DNA from: Pseudomonas fluorescens HK44 | Lineage (GTDB): Bacteria > Pseudomonadota > Gammaproteobacteria > Pseudomonadales > Pseudomonadaceae | Length of the DNA: 64,000 nucleotides | NCBI RefSeq assembly: GCF_000217955.3 | Contig: NZ_AFOY02000019.1 | Location: 1-64,000 of the forward strand | Direction of reading: 5' to 3' | Shown here: positions 8,807 through 18,911 of the stretch, piece by piece | Layout of the letters: each line of letters starts with the position of its first letter | How positions within the stretch are numbered: position 1 is the first letter of the stretch | Notes under the pieces: generated by a model | The model's input: only the letters and a program-made list of their open reading frames with translations | What the model was told of the DNA's origin: nothing | The model's database searches: none | Made by a program: the position numbers and the translations under genes

Positions 8807-11800
8807 CTAGGAGAATAAATCCGCCTGAGTGTTTTCTACCTGGGAAGGCTTGCGACCTTGTTTGCCAGAGCTAGCTACCTTGACTCTCTTCTTTTCATGC
8901 AACCCAGCGGCCACTTCTTCAGCGTAGCGCTGATGGTTCAACTCCAGTAGGCGATCAAGAATTTCGCGGCGAGCGTCTTCGGAGATGGTGTAGCGAATAC
9001 CTTGTTTGGTTTCGTGGAAACAATGGCCTAGATTGAGGTCTTGCCAGCCGTAGGCTGCGATAACTGCCTGATCCATTTCGACATGCAGGCGACGCAGTTC
9101 TATAACGTCAGAGCTGGTCTCAGCCGGGTTATGGAACCGGTTGTAGGTTTGCGTGAGCCCCTCCTCACTAAACTGCATGATGGACTGTCGATGGGCATAG
9201 TAACGCTCACCAATGGATCCAAGTCCGTCTTGAGCAAGTGGGAAAGGGAAAGTCTCGAAGCAGTCAGTTGGTGTGTATTGGGGTCGATTTTCAAGCTTGT
9301 TTCCATACGCTAACGCCCACTTCCAATGCAGTTCGGATTGAATGACTGCATAATCCGCCCACGAGTCAATTGCCAGCACAACTGTCATGTGGCTTGCAAC
9401 CTGGCCTGGTTTATAGAAAACAAGATTGTGGTGTTTACTGGTAAGCGGGTGTACGAGATAACGCCCCATCTTGGCAATAGTGGCGTAAAGCTCTGGACGT
9501 TTGTCTGCGTATATCCACCACTTCAGATACAGTGGATAACGAAGCTGATAATCATCCTTTTCGTTTTTCCGTGTGCGCTCTGGTTTTACCCTCTCCTCCA
9601 CAATAGCTAGCAGCTCCGGGTAATCTGCCGCAACTGAACCGGGGTAATCCCCCGGAACGATGCCGCTACGCAGCCACTCCTTTTGCTGCTTTTCGCTCGC
9701 AGCAAGCCACTGCCCTGTACCCAACCGATTAAGCGGCCAATCGTGGAAGTTGATTACCCAACGACTAGGTGACTGGTCTGGACGGGAATTTAGATCGTCG
9801 CCGTTGAGATAGGTAAACAGGCAGTCGCGGTTTTTCGGGTTTCGTTCGATCAGTGCGATGGCTTCATCTTGCGAAAGCACGAAGCCCATCCCGAGAACAA
9901 TTGAACCTTGGAACGATGTATTTTCGTGGGTTTTCAGCCGAAATGGATTACCGGTAACCCGGCCCGGCGCGGTGAGTAAGGCGGTGATGCCAGGTGCCGT
10001 TGCGTCGTCGAGAATATAATCCCCTTTCCAGTCGCCTTTACGTAGCCAAACGTGAGCAACTTCGAGCGCTGCTACACCAGGCCAGGTTGCTGAGGGCACA
10101 GCGCGGGGAATAGTGAAACCATCTGCCAGCAATTGATCCAAACCTACTTCGCGGGTATCGCCTTGGGCGATGGTATTGGTAGCCAGTAGCCCGGCCACGC
10201 CGTCCCGTCGTAAAAGTTGACCGGCTTGCAGAAAAAAATAGGAGCAGAGATCGGCATTGCCTTTTGCTCCGTTAGCAACGCAGTCGACTAGAAACTCACG
10301 GTAGTCGGTACCTAGTGCTCCGGAGATTTTCTTTCCACCCACAAACGGCGGATTGCCCACGAAAGCATGAAATCCACCTAGACCGATGACTTCAGGAAAC
10401 TCCAGAGCCCAATGCATGGGGCGATGATGAGCAAGTAGCTGCTGAGCTTCAGCTTCTAAGGATCCGATATCGGACAGGGCAGCTGTTTCCAGATATGCCT
10501 TACGCGCTTTAGCCTTGGGATGATACAGACGTGCTGCCCCCAATATGTCGGCCAAGATATGTAGTTGCCAGGCACGCGCATGTGCCTCTTTAAGCAAGGC
10601 AGACTTATGCTCAATATCTATCGGGGTTTCGCTAGGCAAAGCCTCTAGCTGTAAGCGTAACGCTGCCAGTTCAGAAACTAGCCCGGCACAGCCTCCTAAG
10701 CGTTGCTGGCCACTGTGCGAGTCAATGTAGAACCAATCGAGCTCATCAGTGGAGGTGATACCCATCAACGAATCACCACACTTGAAAGCATGATCCAGGA
10801 AGCTAAAGGGACGCTTCGGATCCATGGTGATCAGCCACAGTGACAGCTTGGCCATTTCCACAGCCATAGGGTTTATGTCCACCCCATACAAACAGCGGTC
10901 AGCAACCACTCGGCGGGCAATCGCCAAACGCTCTCCAGGATCGCCTGGAATCAGCCGCTCATTGCCTTTGCCCTTAAAGAACCCTCCTTCGGGGGTGATC
11001 AACACTTCATCTGGATGCTCACGCTCTTCGCTTTCCCAAGCTTCAACCAAACGCTCAGCTAGGTAGCGGCAGACCTGCACAAGAAAGGCCCCGGAGCCCA
11101 TGGCCATATCGCAGACCTTGAGTTCGAGGATTTCCTTGGGAGATTTAAGCTTCCACTGTTCCCGCGGCAAGCCTTCGGGTGGCCCCTGATAAACCAACGG
11201 TTCCAGAGTATGGCGCACAATAGGCTCTGTAAGAGAGGGTGGGGTGTAGTGGGTGCCTGTACTGCGGCGGGTCGTGCTAGCAGTAACATAGAAGCTTCTC
11301 GGTAGAACAACCAGCGGGCGCTCGAAAGAATCCTCGCGAACCAAGCAGGCAAAAGGACGTACTCGTCCAAGTAGATCTTGGTCTTGCCCACAAGCGACCA
11401 ATAGCTTGTGCTCATCCAGCAGCGAGTTGCCCGTCAGCAGCTTCTTCAGTGCGGCGGGAGAGCGACCGGTTTCTTCCTTAAGGAAAGCAATTAGCTTGTT
11501 TTCCCCTTGAGCCAACAAGCCCTCCAGAGTCGTGAGAGCTACTTCCGGCTCCTTCTTACTGGTGCCCTTTAACCCCAGTACCGGCTCTTTGGCGGAAATA
11601 GCGGTGTGATCAAGCAAACCTTCGTAGACATGTCCTATTTGCTCAACGCCCAGGGCGCGGAAGGACACGCGCCGAGTTTCCGCCATGCCACCCGCGGCAG
11701 CACCCTTCACCCGCAAGCGTTGCAAGGCGTTGAGCAGATGTAGAACTACTCGATTGTTAATAGCCAGAGGCTCTGCCACCGAGCTCTTCCAGCTTGTGCC

Positions 11801-12928
11801 AGCTGCTCGCCCCTCTAGGAATGGGTAGCGATCTGGATCAAACAACGAACCACCATAGGACGGCATCGACAAGTCCTGATGGTGCACGCCTCCATGCAAG
11901 GAACGGAAACTGGCCAGTAGCCGTGCCCAGGCATCAGTGCGACGCTCAAGCACTTCCTCACCGTAACGGTCGGCCACCTCCTGCAACAGCTCTTGCAGGG
12001 TCGAAACAGCATAGTTGTCGTCGTAGAGAGGCTTGCCTAGCTGCAACATACCCCGTTCTTCCGCCGAGAACAGGAAAACCAAACGCATCATCACGGTAAG
12101 GGCGGCATTGTAGAGAGCGGACTCCGCAACACCATGCAACAGCTTCCGTCCACTTTCCTTGTCCAGCGCATCAAAGGACTGTACGAGTACCTCGACCGCC
12201 TCGCGTACCTGGTAACCGAGCTGATCGGTCACTTCCTGCTGGTCGTTAGCGCTCTCCTTGAGCATGCCCAGCGGAGTGTTTGCATCCGCAACGCCAAAGA
12301 AGCGATGGGTTCCGAGCAAGGAGTGGAAAGCACGTAGCGTGATGGGTTCATCCAGCCATAGGGAGGCGTACCAGGAGGCATAGCCAGTGGTTTCGCCGCG
12401 TGGCGCATATACCAGCATCCACTGCTCCCCGTTGGTCGCTAACCCTAATGGCATGCCCGCGCCATGAAGCAACTCCATCATTCGAGTTGCAGGAGTGGCT
12501 TTCCAATGCTTCCCAACTACGGGCTTATCTAGCTGCTGCTCCGGTGGGTAGAAGCTGATCAGCATTTGAGCTTGCCCCGCACCTTCACGCCCAATAGGGG
12601 TCAGCAAAGCAATATCTGGACGAAGGGTTTCACCCATTTCCGCCATACGCGCTTCAAGACCTGCGGGAATAGCCTGACTCTCGGCAATCAGCTTCTCCGG
12701 GTAGCCCAGGAGCTCGGTGAGCACATGCATGACCCAGGCATGTTGCTTTCCGGGAGCTGCCGGGTTGTCTTGCCAGAGCTCGTAGGCTTCACGCAGTCGC
12801 TTGGCCTGCGAGGTATCCCGTGGATCAAGACCGTTGGAAAAGACCCTGGAAAGAACAGGCAGAGAAAAGAAGGGGCCAGAATGTTCGACCAGATTCAGCC
12901 AGTCGGCATGGTGACGGGAAACGCTCAC
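8807..12928 (-). CDS. drmMI: DISARM class 1 DNA N6-adenine methyltransferase DrmMI
   Basis: This 1373-residue protein resembles the BREX/PglX and class 1 DISARM adenine methylases. It carries the SAM-binding motif CDMAMGSGAFL (about 606-616), DINPMAVEMAKLSLW (about 683-697) and the catalytic NPPF motif in FVGNPPFVGG (about 859). The YTPPSLTEPIV stretch before motif I is also typical. Methylation of host DNA would mark self in DISARM. The start is coupled to drmD by an ATGA overlap (12925-12928). The gene appears intact, so host modification could persist even though drmB is broken. The target sequence cannot be told from the sequence. Confidence 0.88.
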   Translation of the reverse strand: MSVSRHHADWLNLVEHSGPFFSLPVLSRVFSNGLDPRDTSQAKRLREAYELWQDNPAAPGKQHAWVMHVLTELLGYPEKLIAESQAIPAGLEARMAEMGETLRPDIALLTPIGREGAGQAQMLISFYPPEQQLDKPVVGKHWKATPATRMMELLHGAGMPLGLATNGEQWMLVYAPRGETTGYASWYASLWLDEPITLRAFHSLLGTHRFFGVADANTPLGMLKESANDQQEVTDQLGYQVREAVEVLVQSFDALDKESGRKLLHGVAESALYNAALTVMMRLVFLFSAEERGMLQLGKPLYDDNYAVSTLQELLQEVADRYGEEVLERRTDAWARLLASFRSLHGGVHHQDLSMPSYGGSLFDPDRYPFLEGRAAGTSWKSSVAEPLAINNRVVLHLLNALQRLRVKGAAAGGMAETRRVSFRALGVEQIGHVYEGLLDHTAISAKEPVLGLKGTSKKEPEVALTTLEGLLAQGENKLIAFLKEETGRSPAALKKLLTGNSLLDEHKLLVACGQDQDLLGRVRPFACLVREDSFERPLVVLPRSFYVTASTTRRSTGTHYTPPSLTEPIVRHTLEPLVYQGPPEGLPREQWKLKSPKEILELKVCDMAMGSGAFLVQVCRYLAERLVEAWESEEREHPDEVLITPEGGFFKGKGNERLIPGDPGERLAIARRVVADRCLYGVDINPMAVEMAKLSLWLITMDPKRPFSFLDHAFKCGDSLMGITSTDELDWFYIDSHSGQQRLGGCAGLVSELAALRLQLEALPSETPIDIEHKSALLKEAHARAWQLHILADILGAARLYHPKAKARKAYLETAALSDIGSLEAEAQQLLAHHRPMHWALEFPEVIGLGGFHAFVGNPPFVGGKKISGALGTDYREFLVDCVANGAKGNADLCSYFFLQAGQLLRRDGVAGLLATNTIAQGDTREVGLDQLLADGFTIPRAVPSATWPGVAALEVAHVWLRKGDWKGDYILDDATAPGITALLTAPGRVTGNPFRLKTHENTSFQGSIVLGMGFVLSQDEAIALIERNPKNRDCLFTYLNGDDLNSRPDQSPSRWVINFHDWPLNRLGTGQWLAASEKQQKEWLRSGIVPGDYPGSVAADYPELLAIVEERVKPERTRKNEKDDYQLRYPLYLKWWIYADKRPELYATIAKMGRYLVHPLTSKHHNLVFYKPGQVASHMTVVLAIDSWADYAVIQSELHWKWALAYGNKLENRPQYTPTDCFETFPFPLAQDGLGSIGERYYAHRQSIMQFSEEGLTQTYNRFHNPAETSSDVIELRRLHVEMDQAVIAAYGWQDLNLGHCFHETKQGIRYTISEDARREILDRLLELNHQRYAEEVAAGLHEKKRVKVASSGKQGRKPSQVENTQADLFS

Positions 12929-15900
12929 AGTTTACCTCCTGTAATTTCCAATACAGCCCTACGAGGGATAAGCCAGGTCACCGCTACAGGGAACAATCGG
13001 GCACTGGGGTTGGCGAAACGCGAGCGAATATGCTCGGACTCGAGAGCGATTTCATCGGGAATCTCAGTTAGGCGACGGCGCAGAGCAGACAGATCACGCT
13101 CGCGTTGCTGCTTGCCAGGTTCATCGCCACCCAAGTCAAGTATGAGCTGGACACCATCTTTCCGATCCAACTCTGCCTGGATACTGCGCTGCAGTTCAGT
13201 CATCACGGCCTTTAGCTTGTTCACTTCTTTCTCGGCGAGTTCGTCGAGGATTTTTTCAAGATTCTTGGTTCTCTCCGCCATTCGGGCATCAAGAGCGCTA
13301 CGCAACGAGTCCTTGTTTTTCTCCCAGAGCGACTGGAAGCGGGTTTCGATGACTGGAGGTACGGGGTAGTCAGTCGCCGTGGCAAATGCTGCTTTGGTTT
13401 CCCCGACATTGAGACGGGTGAAACGCCCTTCGATCAGCGCGCCACCAGAGATGATGATTTCCTCATGTAGGCGATGGTTGTCTCCACCGAGAACCACAAT
13501 ACGACCGTGGGCAATCACCGTCGGATGCGTTAGATCTGAGTCATCTACCACGCAGGCTGACACGCGAGACAAATGCTTGGTGGTGCTACCCAACGACCAG
13601 ATTTCTGCTCGCAGCAAACGCAAGCACATCTGCACCAGACGATGATTCAAGTGAGCCAGAACAACGTCGTCGCGCCCATGAGCGAGCGCTGGATCGAAGA
13701 CGATGGGGCGCACTTTATCGGTGTGTGGGTGCCGTAAACCATCGGCACACTGTTCCCAGCTGCCATAAAGCGCTGGTAGCTGAAAGGCTGGACTGCTTTT
13801 GCGCACTCCCAGCGGATCCGGCCAGATACCTTCGACCTCAAATGGAATAAGTGCAGGCTGTTCGGCCAGCTCCAGACCGACACGGACTACGTTCTCAATG
13901 TGCTCAGGGGTGAGATTCAGCTCGTGTTGCGTCTCGTGCAGTTGAGCGGCCAGTTTTTCCAGTTGCTCGCGCAGTTTGCGTTCGAATTTGAGCATCTGTC
14001 GAACGGGTTCTGCTTCCTGCTCGGCACGGCTGGTATCCAGGCGACTTCGCCGCCCCAGCATTGCTTCCTCAACCTGGCTGGCGATTACCGGGCCCACCTT
14101 GCCCAGATCCTCTCGGATGGTCTCTACCTTGAGCGCCGCGCGCATCAGGAACTCAAGGTCTGCCTCTAACTCACCGACCTTGTCTGATGGACTCACGCTG
14201 TCGAAACCGCGGCCAACAAAATGATAAATACTTACCTCATTGGCCTTCTGCCCATGGCGATCAACACGACCATTGCGTTGCTCCATACGGTTGGGGTTCC
14301 ACGGAATTTCGAAGTGGATCAGCCGCGAGCAATGGTTTTGCAGGTTCAAACCTTCTGAAGCCGCATCGGTTGCCAACAAAATACGTACCGCTGCTTCTTT
14401 CGGGTGGGCTTGGAACGCTGCCTTAATTGTCTCTCGCTGCTCATTGGGCATGCCGCCGTAGATCATTTCCAGTCGCCCCTCGCTGGCCAACCCTTCGCGC
14501 GCCAGCAAATCGAACAGCCACTTCTGGGTGGCGCGATATTCGGTGAAGATGATTACTCGTTCTTCATTCCAACTGCCATTCGTTCGTAGGGTGGCGTTCA
14601 GCCAGTCGATCAGCCTCTGAGCCTTGCAGTCCGGGCGACGGGAGACCTTATTGGCATAGTCGCGAAGCTGATTTAGCAGACCCTGTTCCTCTGCCTCAAG
14701 CGGCGAAAGCGTTTGGCTGGCGGAGCTCACGACCTCGAAGGTTACAACCTCGTACTCCTCATCGTCCGCGTAATCATCCGAGTAGTCGTCGATATCTTTT
14801 ATCGCGCTATAGGTTGCCTTGTTGGCACCGACAGTCTCCATATGCTTTTCAAGGGTGATGCCGAATGCAGCGGGAGAAGAGAACAGACGTTTCTTGAGCA
14901 GCTTGAGCACGAATTCTGCGGCCATTCGTTGGCCGTCCGATATCGCACTTTTCAGTCGCAACTCAGAATACCGTTTCAGGGCTAGGTGGGCATGACGCTC
15001 CTCCGCGGTGTATGTCACCTCCAAGTGCCTCACCATACGCTCGGCAAAACGTCGGCTGCCGTCCCAGCGTAGCTTTAGCTCGGACTTCATACGGCGAATC
15101 ATCACTGCTTCGAGCTGAGCCCGGTCAGGGGTCACAGCTCGTGCGAAGCGCTGGTTGTCTAGAAGCTCCAGCAGGGCAGCAAAGCTCTCTCGGTAGCCGT
15201 TGTGGGGCGTAGCTGAAAGGAATAGTTTGTGTTCGAAATGCGGTGCGAGAGAGCGAATTGCCATAGTGCGCATCGAGTCGGTCGCATACTTTCCACGGCC
15301 AGATGGAGCTACGTTGTGGGCTTCGTCCACAATCATCAGATCATATGCCCGCGGGAATGCCGGTTGATCACCGGCAGGTAGGGTTTCCCGAAAACTCCGC
15401 AGCTGCCGCTCGCGCTTGAGGAAATCGACGGATGTAATCAGTCGAGGGAAGTGCGTCCAGGGATTCACATGGATCCCGCGTTTTCGCCGAAGCTGGCTGA
15501 TGGCCTCGCTATCGATGATGCGAAACTCAAGGCCGAACTTGTCGCGCATTTCTTCCTTCCACTGAACTTGCAGGGAGGAGGGGCATACGATCAGCACGGA
15601 TCGCACGCGATGACGCAGGATCATCTCCTGTACGACCAGACCTGCCTCGATGGTTTTACCCAAACCAACGTCATCTGCAATCAGCAGGTTGACCCGTGGC
15701 ATCGACAGCGCTCGTACCACCGGATCCAACTGGTACTCGTCAATCTCGATGCCGCTGCGGAACGGCGATTGAAGTGCCTTGTCATCCGCCTGAGAAACCG
15801 CTCCCCAGCGCACCGCATCAAGAAATGCCTCAAGCCGTTTGGGGTGGTCAAAACTGACAGGATCAGGAAGCTTAGACTTTTCAAACACTGCTGTGCCTGG

Positions 15901-16086
15901 CTCTAGTTCCCAGAAGACCTGAAGCTCCTCCCCAAGGCCGTCGTCTTCGACAGAGGACAGCTTAACCAAGTTGCACTTCTGGTTTTGCTGTCCGGAAAAG
16001 CCAGGGGCAGCGGGGATCACCTCAGTGACTACAAACGGGCGCTTGCGTACTACGACAAGCTGTCCAACCTCGGGAGTGGTGCTCAT
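12925..16086 (-). CDS. drmD: DISARM class 1 SNF2-family helicase DrmD
   Basis: DrmD is the SNF2/RapA-like ATPase that defines class 1 DISARM. Visible motifs are DDVGLGKTIEAG (about residue 138), VDEAHNVAP (about 253), LSATPHNGY and the C-terminal helicase motifs TDAASEGLNLQ and NPNRMEQRNGRVDRHGQ (about 600-650). The frame opens 20 codons earlier at 16146, but I choose MSTTPEVGQL at 16086, because AAGGAAGG lies a few bases upstream and the extra residues are not domain-like. It is the first gene of the minus-strand defence operon and ends overlapping drmMI. About 1053 residues, apparently complete. Confidence 0.9.
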   Translation of the reverse strand: MSTTPEVGQLVVVRKRPFVVTEVIPAAPGFSGQQNQKCNLVKLSSVEDDGLGEELQVFWELEPGTAVFEKSKLPDPVSFDHPKRLEAFLDAVRWGAVSQADDKALQSPFRSGIEIDEYQLDPVVRALSMPRVNLLIADDVGLGKTIEAGLVVQEMILRHRVRSVLIVCPSSLQVQWKEEMRDKFGLEFRIIDSEAISQLRRKRGIHVNPWTHFPRLITSVDFLKRERQLRSFRETLPAGDQPAFPRAYDLMIVDEAHNVAPSGRGKYATDSMRTMAIRSLAPHFEHKLFLSATPHNGYRESFAALLELLDNQRFARAVTPDRAQLEAVMIRRMKSELKLRWDGSRRFAERMVRHLEVTYTAEERHAHLALKRYSELRLKSAISDGQRMAAEFVLKLLKKRLFSSPAAFGITLEKHMETVGANKATYSAIKDIDDYSDDYADDEEYEVVTFEVVSSASQTLSPLEAEEQGLLNQLRDYANKVSRRPDCKAQRLIDWLNATLRTNGSWNEERVIIFTEYRATQKWLFDLLAREGLASEGRLEMIYGGMPNEQRETIKAAFQAHPKEAAVRILLATDAASEGLNLQNHCSRLIHFEIPWNPNRMEQRNGRVDRHGQKANEVSIYHFVGRGFDSVSPSDKVGELEADLEFLMRAALKVETIREDLGKVGPVIASQVEEAMLGRRSRLDTSRAEQEAEPVRQMLKFERKLREQLEKLAAQLHETQHELNLTPEHIENVVRVGLELAEQPALIPFEVEGIWPDPLGVRKSSPAFQLPALYGSWEQCADGLRHPHTDKVRPIVFDPALAHGRDDVVLAHLNHRLVQMCLRLLRAEIWSLGSTTKHLSRVSACVVDDSDLTHPTVIAHGRIVVLGGDNHRLHEEIIISGGALIEGRFTRLNVGETKAAFATATDYPVPPVIETRFQSLWEKNKDSLRSALDARMAERTKNLEKILDELAEKEVNKLKAVMTELQRSIQAELDRKDGVQLILDLGGDEPGKQQRERDLSALRRRLTEIPDEIALESEHIRSRFANPSARLFPVAVTWLIPRRAVLEITGGKL

Positions 16087-16365
16087 ACAAGCCTTCCTTA
16101 AGCAACGGGGAGCATTCGCTGATGTAAAACCGATGAAATGCGTCAAATTTCAGTTTGGTGAGGCCCTACTGGAATCGCTCGGAATAAAAGCAGGTCTCCA
16201 GTGTCACGAGATGAAGCTAGTCAGCCATGGACTAATTAGTTCAGAAGGCCCCTAGATAGCCAAAAATGACAGCCATAACAACTTCTCGGACAGATCAAAA
16301 GAGCAATTGGCTAGATTGTACAAGCCGTAACCATTTGAGACCCGAAAATACTCCCTCCCTTCAAG
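16087..16365. other. Non-coding stretch between drmD and the gyrB terminator
   Basis: This stretch of about 280 bases lies upstream of drmD (leftward) and downstream of gyrB. It should contain the DISARM operon promoter, but I cannot point to convincing -35/-10 boxes. The drmD ribosome-binding site AAGGAAGG is at its left end. No credible gene was found. This is the junction between core DNA and the defence island, but no flanking repeat or tRNA that might have served as attachment site is visible. Confidence 0.5.
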
Positions 16366-16407
16366 GACAAAACCCCGGCAGACCTTTCAGTCAACCGGGG
16401 TTTTGTC
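16366..16407 (-). terminator. Rho-independent terminator downstream of gyrB
   Basis: A perfect 13-bp stem, GACAAAACCCCGG (16366-16378) pairing with CCGGGGTTTTGTC (16395-16407), has a 16-base loop and built-in A and T runs. It lies about 80 bases past the gyrB stop and can work in either direction, separating gyrB from the DISARM operon. Confidence 0.85.
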
Positions 16408-16489
16408 ATGAGGGCAGTGGGCGATTAACCTTAGCCGAACCACTTAACTTTGACTGATATGGCGAACAACTTTGCCCGCCTACAACGGA

Positions 16490-18907
16490 TCAGAAGTCCA
16501 GGTTAGAGACTGCCAAGGCGTTGCTTTCGATGAAGTCACGGCGTGGTTCGACCGCATCACCCATCAGGGTGTTGAAGATCTGGTCCGCGCCAATGGCGTC
16601 TTCGATGGTCACTTTGAGCATCCGGCGCGAGCCTGGATCCATGGTGGTTTCCCACAGCTGATCCGGGTTCATCTCACCCAGACCTTTGTATCGCTGGATG
16701 GTGTGACGCTTGGTGCTTTCGGCCATCAACCATTCAAGGGCTTCCTTGAACTCGGTGACGGCTTTCTTGCGCTCGCCGCGCTGAATGTAAGCGCCTTCGT
16801 CCAGCAAGGTGCTCAGCTGAGCGCCCAGCGAAACGACGGTCTTATAGTCATTGCTACCGAAGAAGTCGCGGTTGAAGGTGACGTAGTTCGACAGGCCGTG
16901 GGAGATCAGTTCGACCTCTGGCAGCCAGACGTTACGTTCACGGTCTTCACGCAGGCTGGCTTTGTAGACCAGGCCGGATTTCTCGACGGTGCGCAGGCGA
17001 ACTTCGTACTGGGCCAACCAGTTCTGCATCGCTGCGTGATCGGACAGTTGGTCCATGCTCACCGCTGGCAGGTAGATGAAGTGCTCGGTCAGTTCCTGCG
17101 GGTACAGGCGCGACAGACGCTTGAGGGTCTTCATCACCAGACGGAAGTCATTCACCAGACGCTCGAGGGCTTCTCCGGAGATACCCGGTGCTTCCTCGTT
17201 CAAGTGCAGGCTCGCATCTTCCAGGGCCGACTGCGTCATGTACTCTTCCATGGCGTCGTCGTCTTTGATGTATTGCTCTTGCTTGCCTTTCTTCACTTTG
17301 TACAACGGCGGTTGAGCGATGTAGATGTAGCCACGCTCGATCAGCTCCGGCAGCTGACGGAAGAAGAAGGTCAGCAGCAGGGTGCGGATGTGCGAACCGT
17401 CGACGTCAGCATCGGTCATGATGATGATGTTGTGATAACGCAGCTTGTCGATGTTGTACTCGTCGCGGCCGATGCCGCAGCCCAGCGCGGTGATCAAGGT
17501 GCCTACTTCTTGCGAAGAGATCATCTTGTCGAAACGTGCCTTCTCGACGTTCAGGATCTTGCCCTTGAGGGGCAGAATCGCCTGGGTCTTGCGGTTGCGT
17601 CCCTGCTTGGCGGAGCCGCCAGCAGAGTCACCTTCCACGAGGTACAGTTCGGAGAGGGCAGGGTCTTTTTCCTGGCAGTCAGCCAGTTTGCCCGGCAAAC
17701 CGGCGATATCCAGCGCGCCTTTACGACGGGTCATCTCGCGGGCTTTACGCGCCGCTTCACGAGCACGGGCCGCGTCGATCATCTTGCCGACAACCAGCTT
17801 GGCTTCGTTCGGGTTTTCCAGCAGGAAGTCGGAGAAATACTTGCCCATTTCCTGTTCGACCGCGGTCTTCACTTCGGAAGAAACCAGCTTGTCTTTGGTC
17901 TGTGAGCTGAACTTCGGATCCGGCACCTTGACCGAAATGATCGCGGTCAGGCCCTCACGGGCATCGTCACCGGTGGTGGCGACTTTGTGTTTCTTCGCCA
18001 GACCCTCCGCTTCGATGTAGGTGTTCAGGTTACGCGTCAGTGCCGAGCGGAACCCCACCAGGTGAGTGCCGCCATCGCGCTGAGGAATGTTGTTGGTGAA
18101 GCACAACAGATTCTCGTTGAAGCTGTCGTTCCATTGCAGGGCGATTTCCACGCCGATGCCGTCTTCACGCTGGACGTTGAAGTGGAACACCTGGTTGACC
18201 GGAGTCTTGTTGGTGTTCAGGTATTCAACGAACGCACGCAGACCGCCTTCGTACTTGAACAGCTCTTCCTTGCCGCTGCGCTCATCCTTGAGGACGATGC
18301 CGACACCGGAGTTGAGGAAGGACAGCTCACGAATCCGCTTGGCCAGAATGTCCCAGCTGAAGTGGATGTTCTTGAAGGTTTCAGCCGAAGGCTTGAAGTG
18401 GATCTGCGTACCGGTGGACCCGCTCTCACCAACGATTTTCATCGGCTCTTGCGGAACACCGTGGACGTAAGTCTGTTCCCAGATCTTGCCGCTACGGCGA
18501 ACGGTCAGGATCAGTTCTTCGGACAGGGCGTTTACAACCGACACACCTACACCGTGCAGACCGCCGGATACTTTATAGGAGTTGTCATCGAATTTACCGC
18601 CGGCGTGCAGCACGGTCATGATGACCTCGGCTGCCGAGACGCCTTCTTCTTTATGCACGTCTACCGGAATGCCACGACCGTTGTCGCGCACGGTGATGGA
18701 TTCGTCCGGGTGGATGATGATACTGATGTCGTCGCAATGACCGGCCAATGCTTCGTCGATCGAGTTATCGACCACCTCGAACACCATGTGGTGCAGACCG
18801 CTGCCATCGTCGGTGTCACCAATGTACATACCGGGACGTTTGCGTACGGCATCCAGGCCTTTCAGCACTTTAATGCTCGTTGAGTCGTACGTATTTTCTT
18901 CGCTCAT
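16490..18907 (-). CDS. gyrB: DNA gyrase subunit B
   Basis: GyrB is the ATPase subunit of DNA gyrase, which introduces negative supercoils with GyrA. The 805-residue length fits the gamma-proteobacterial form with the large TOPRIM insert. The GHKL ATPase motifs VVDNSIDEALAG, DNGRGIPVD and GGLHGVGVSVVNAL are at the N-terminus. The TOPRIM motifs LYLVEGDSAGGSAKQG and TDADVDGSHIRTLLLTFF lie in the C-terminal half, and IQRYKGLGEMNPDQLW near the end contacts GyrA. It follows recF by 4 bp in the dnaA-dnaN-recF-gyrB order of Pseudomonas. Intact. Confidence 0.98.
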   Translation of the reverse strand: MSEENTYDSTSIKVLKGLDAVRKRPGMYIGDTDDGSGLHHMVFEVVDNSIDEALAGHCDDISIIIHPDESITVRDNGRGIPVDVHKEEGVSAAEVIMTVLHAGGKFDDNSYKVSGGLHGVGVSVVNALSEELILTVRRSGKIWEQTYVHGVPQEPMKIVGESGSTGTQIHFKPSAETFKNIHFSWDILAKRIRELSFLNSGVGIVLKDERSGKEELFKYEGGLRAFVEYLNTNKTPVNQVFHFNVQREDGIGVEIALQWNDSFNENLLCFTNNIPQRDGGTHLVGFRSALTRNLNTYIEAEGLAKKHKVATTGDDAREGLTAIISVKVPDPKFSSQTKDKLVSSEVKTAVEQEMGKYFSDFLLENPNEAKLVVGKMIDAARAREAARKAREMTRRKGALDIAGLPGKLADCQEKDPALSELYLVEGDSAGGSAKQGRNRKTQAILPLKGKILNVEKARFDKMISSQEVGTLITALGCGIGRDEYNIDKLRYHNIIIMTDADVDGSHIRTLLLTFFFRQLPELIERGYIYIAQPPLYKVKKGKQEQYIKDDDAMEEYMTQSALEDASLHLNEEAPGISGEALERLVNDFRLVMKTLKRLSRLYPQELTEHFIYLPAVSMDQLSDHAAMQNWLAQYEVRLRTVEKSGLVYKASLREDRERNVWLPEVELISHGLSNYVTFNRDFFGSNDYKTVVSLGAQLSTLLDEGAYIQRGERKKAVTEFKEALEWLMAESTKRHTIQRYKGLGEMNPDQLWETTMDPGSRRMLKVTIEDAIGADQIFNTLMGDAVEPRRDFIESNALAVSNLDF

Positions 18908-18911
18908 GCCT

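Noticed and set aside
8696..8818. 40-codon plus-strand frame (MPILLPDPDLSATPLANVLN...) in the drmMI-DUF262 gap
   Set aside because: It looks slightly protein-like but lacks a ribosome-binding site, overlaps the drmMI stop region and runs against the operon. It may be a remnant; not enough support to call it a gene.
16472..17905. 477-codon open frame on the plus strand
   Set aside because: It is the complementary shadow of gyrB, which is strongly conserved on the minus strand. Composition is full of His/Gln/Val/Arg typical of antisense frames in GC-rich DNA.
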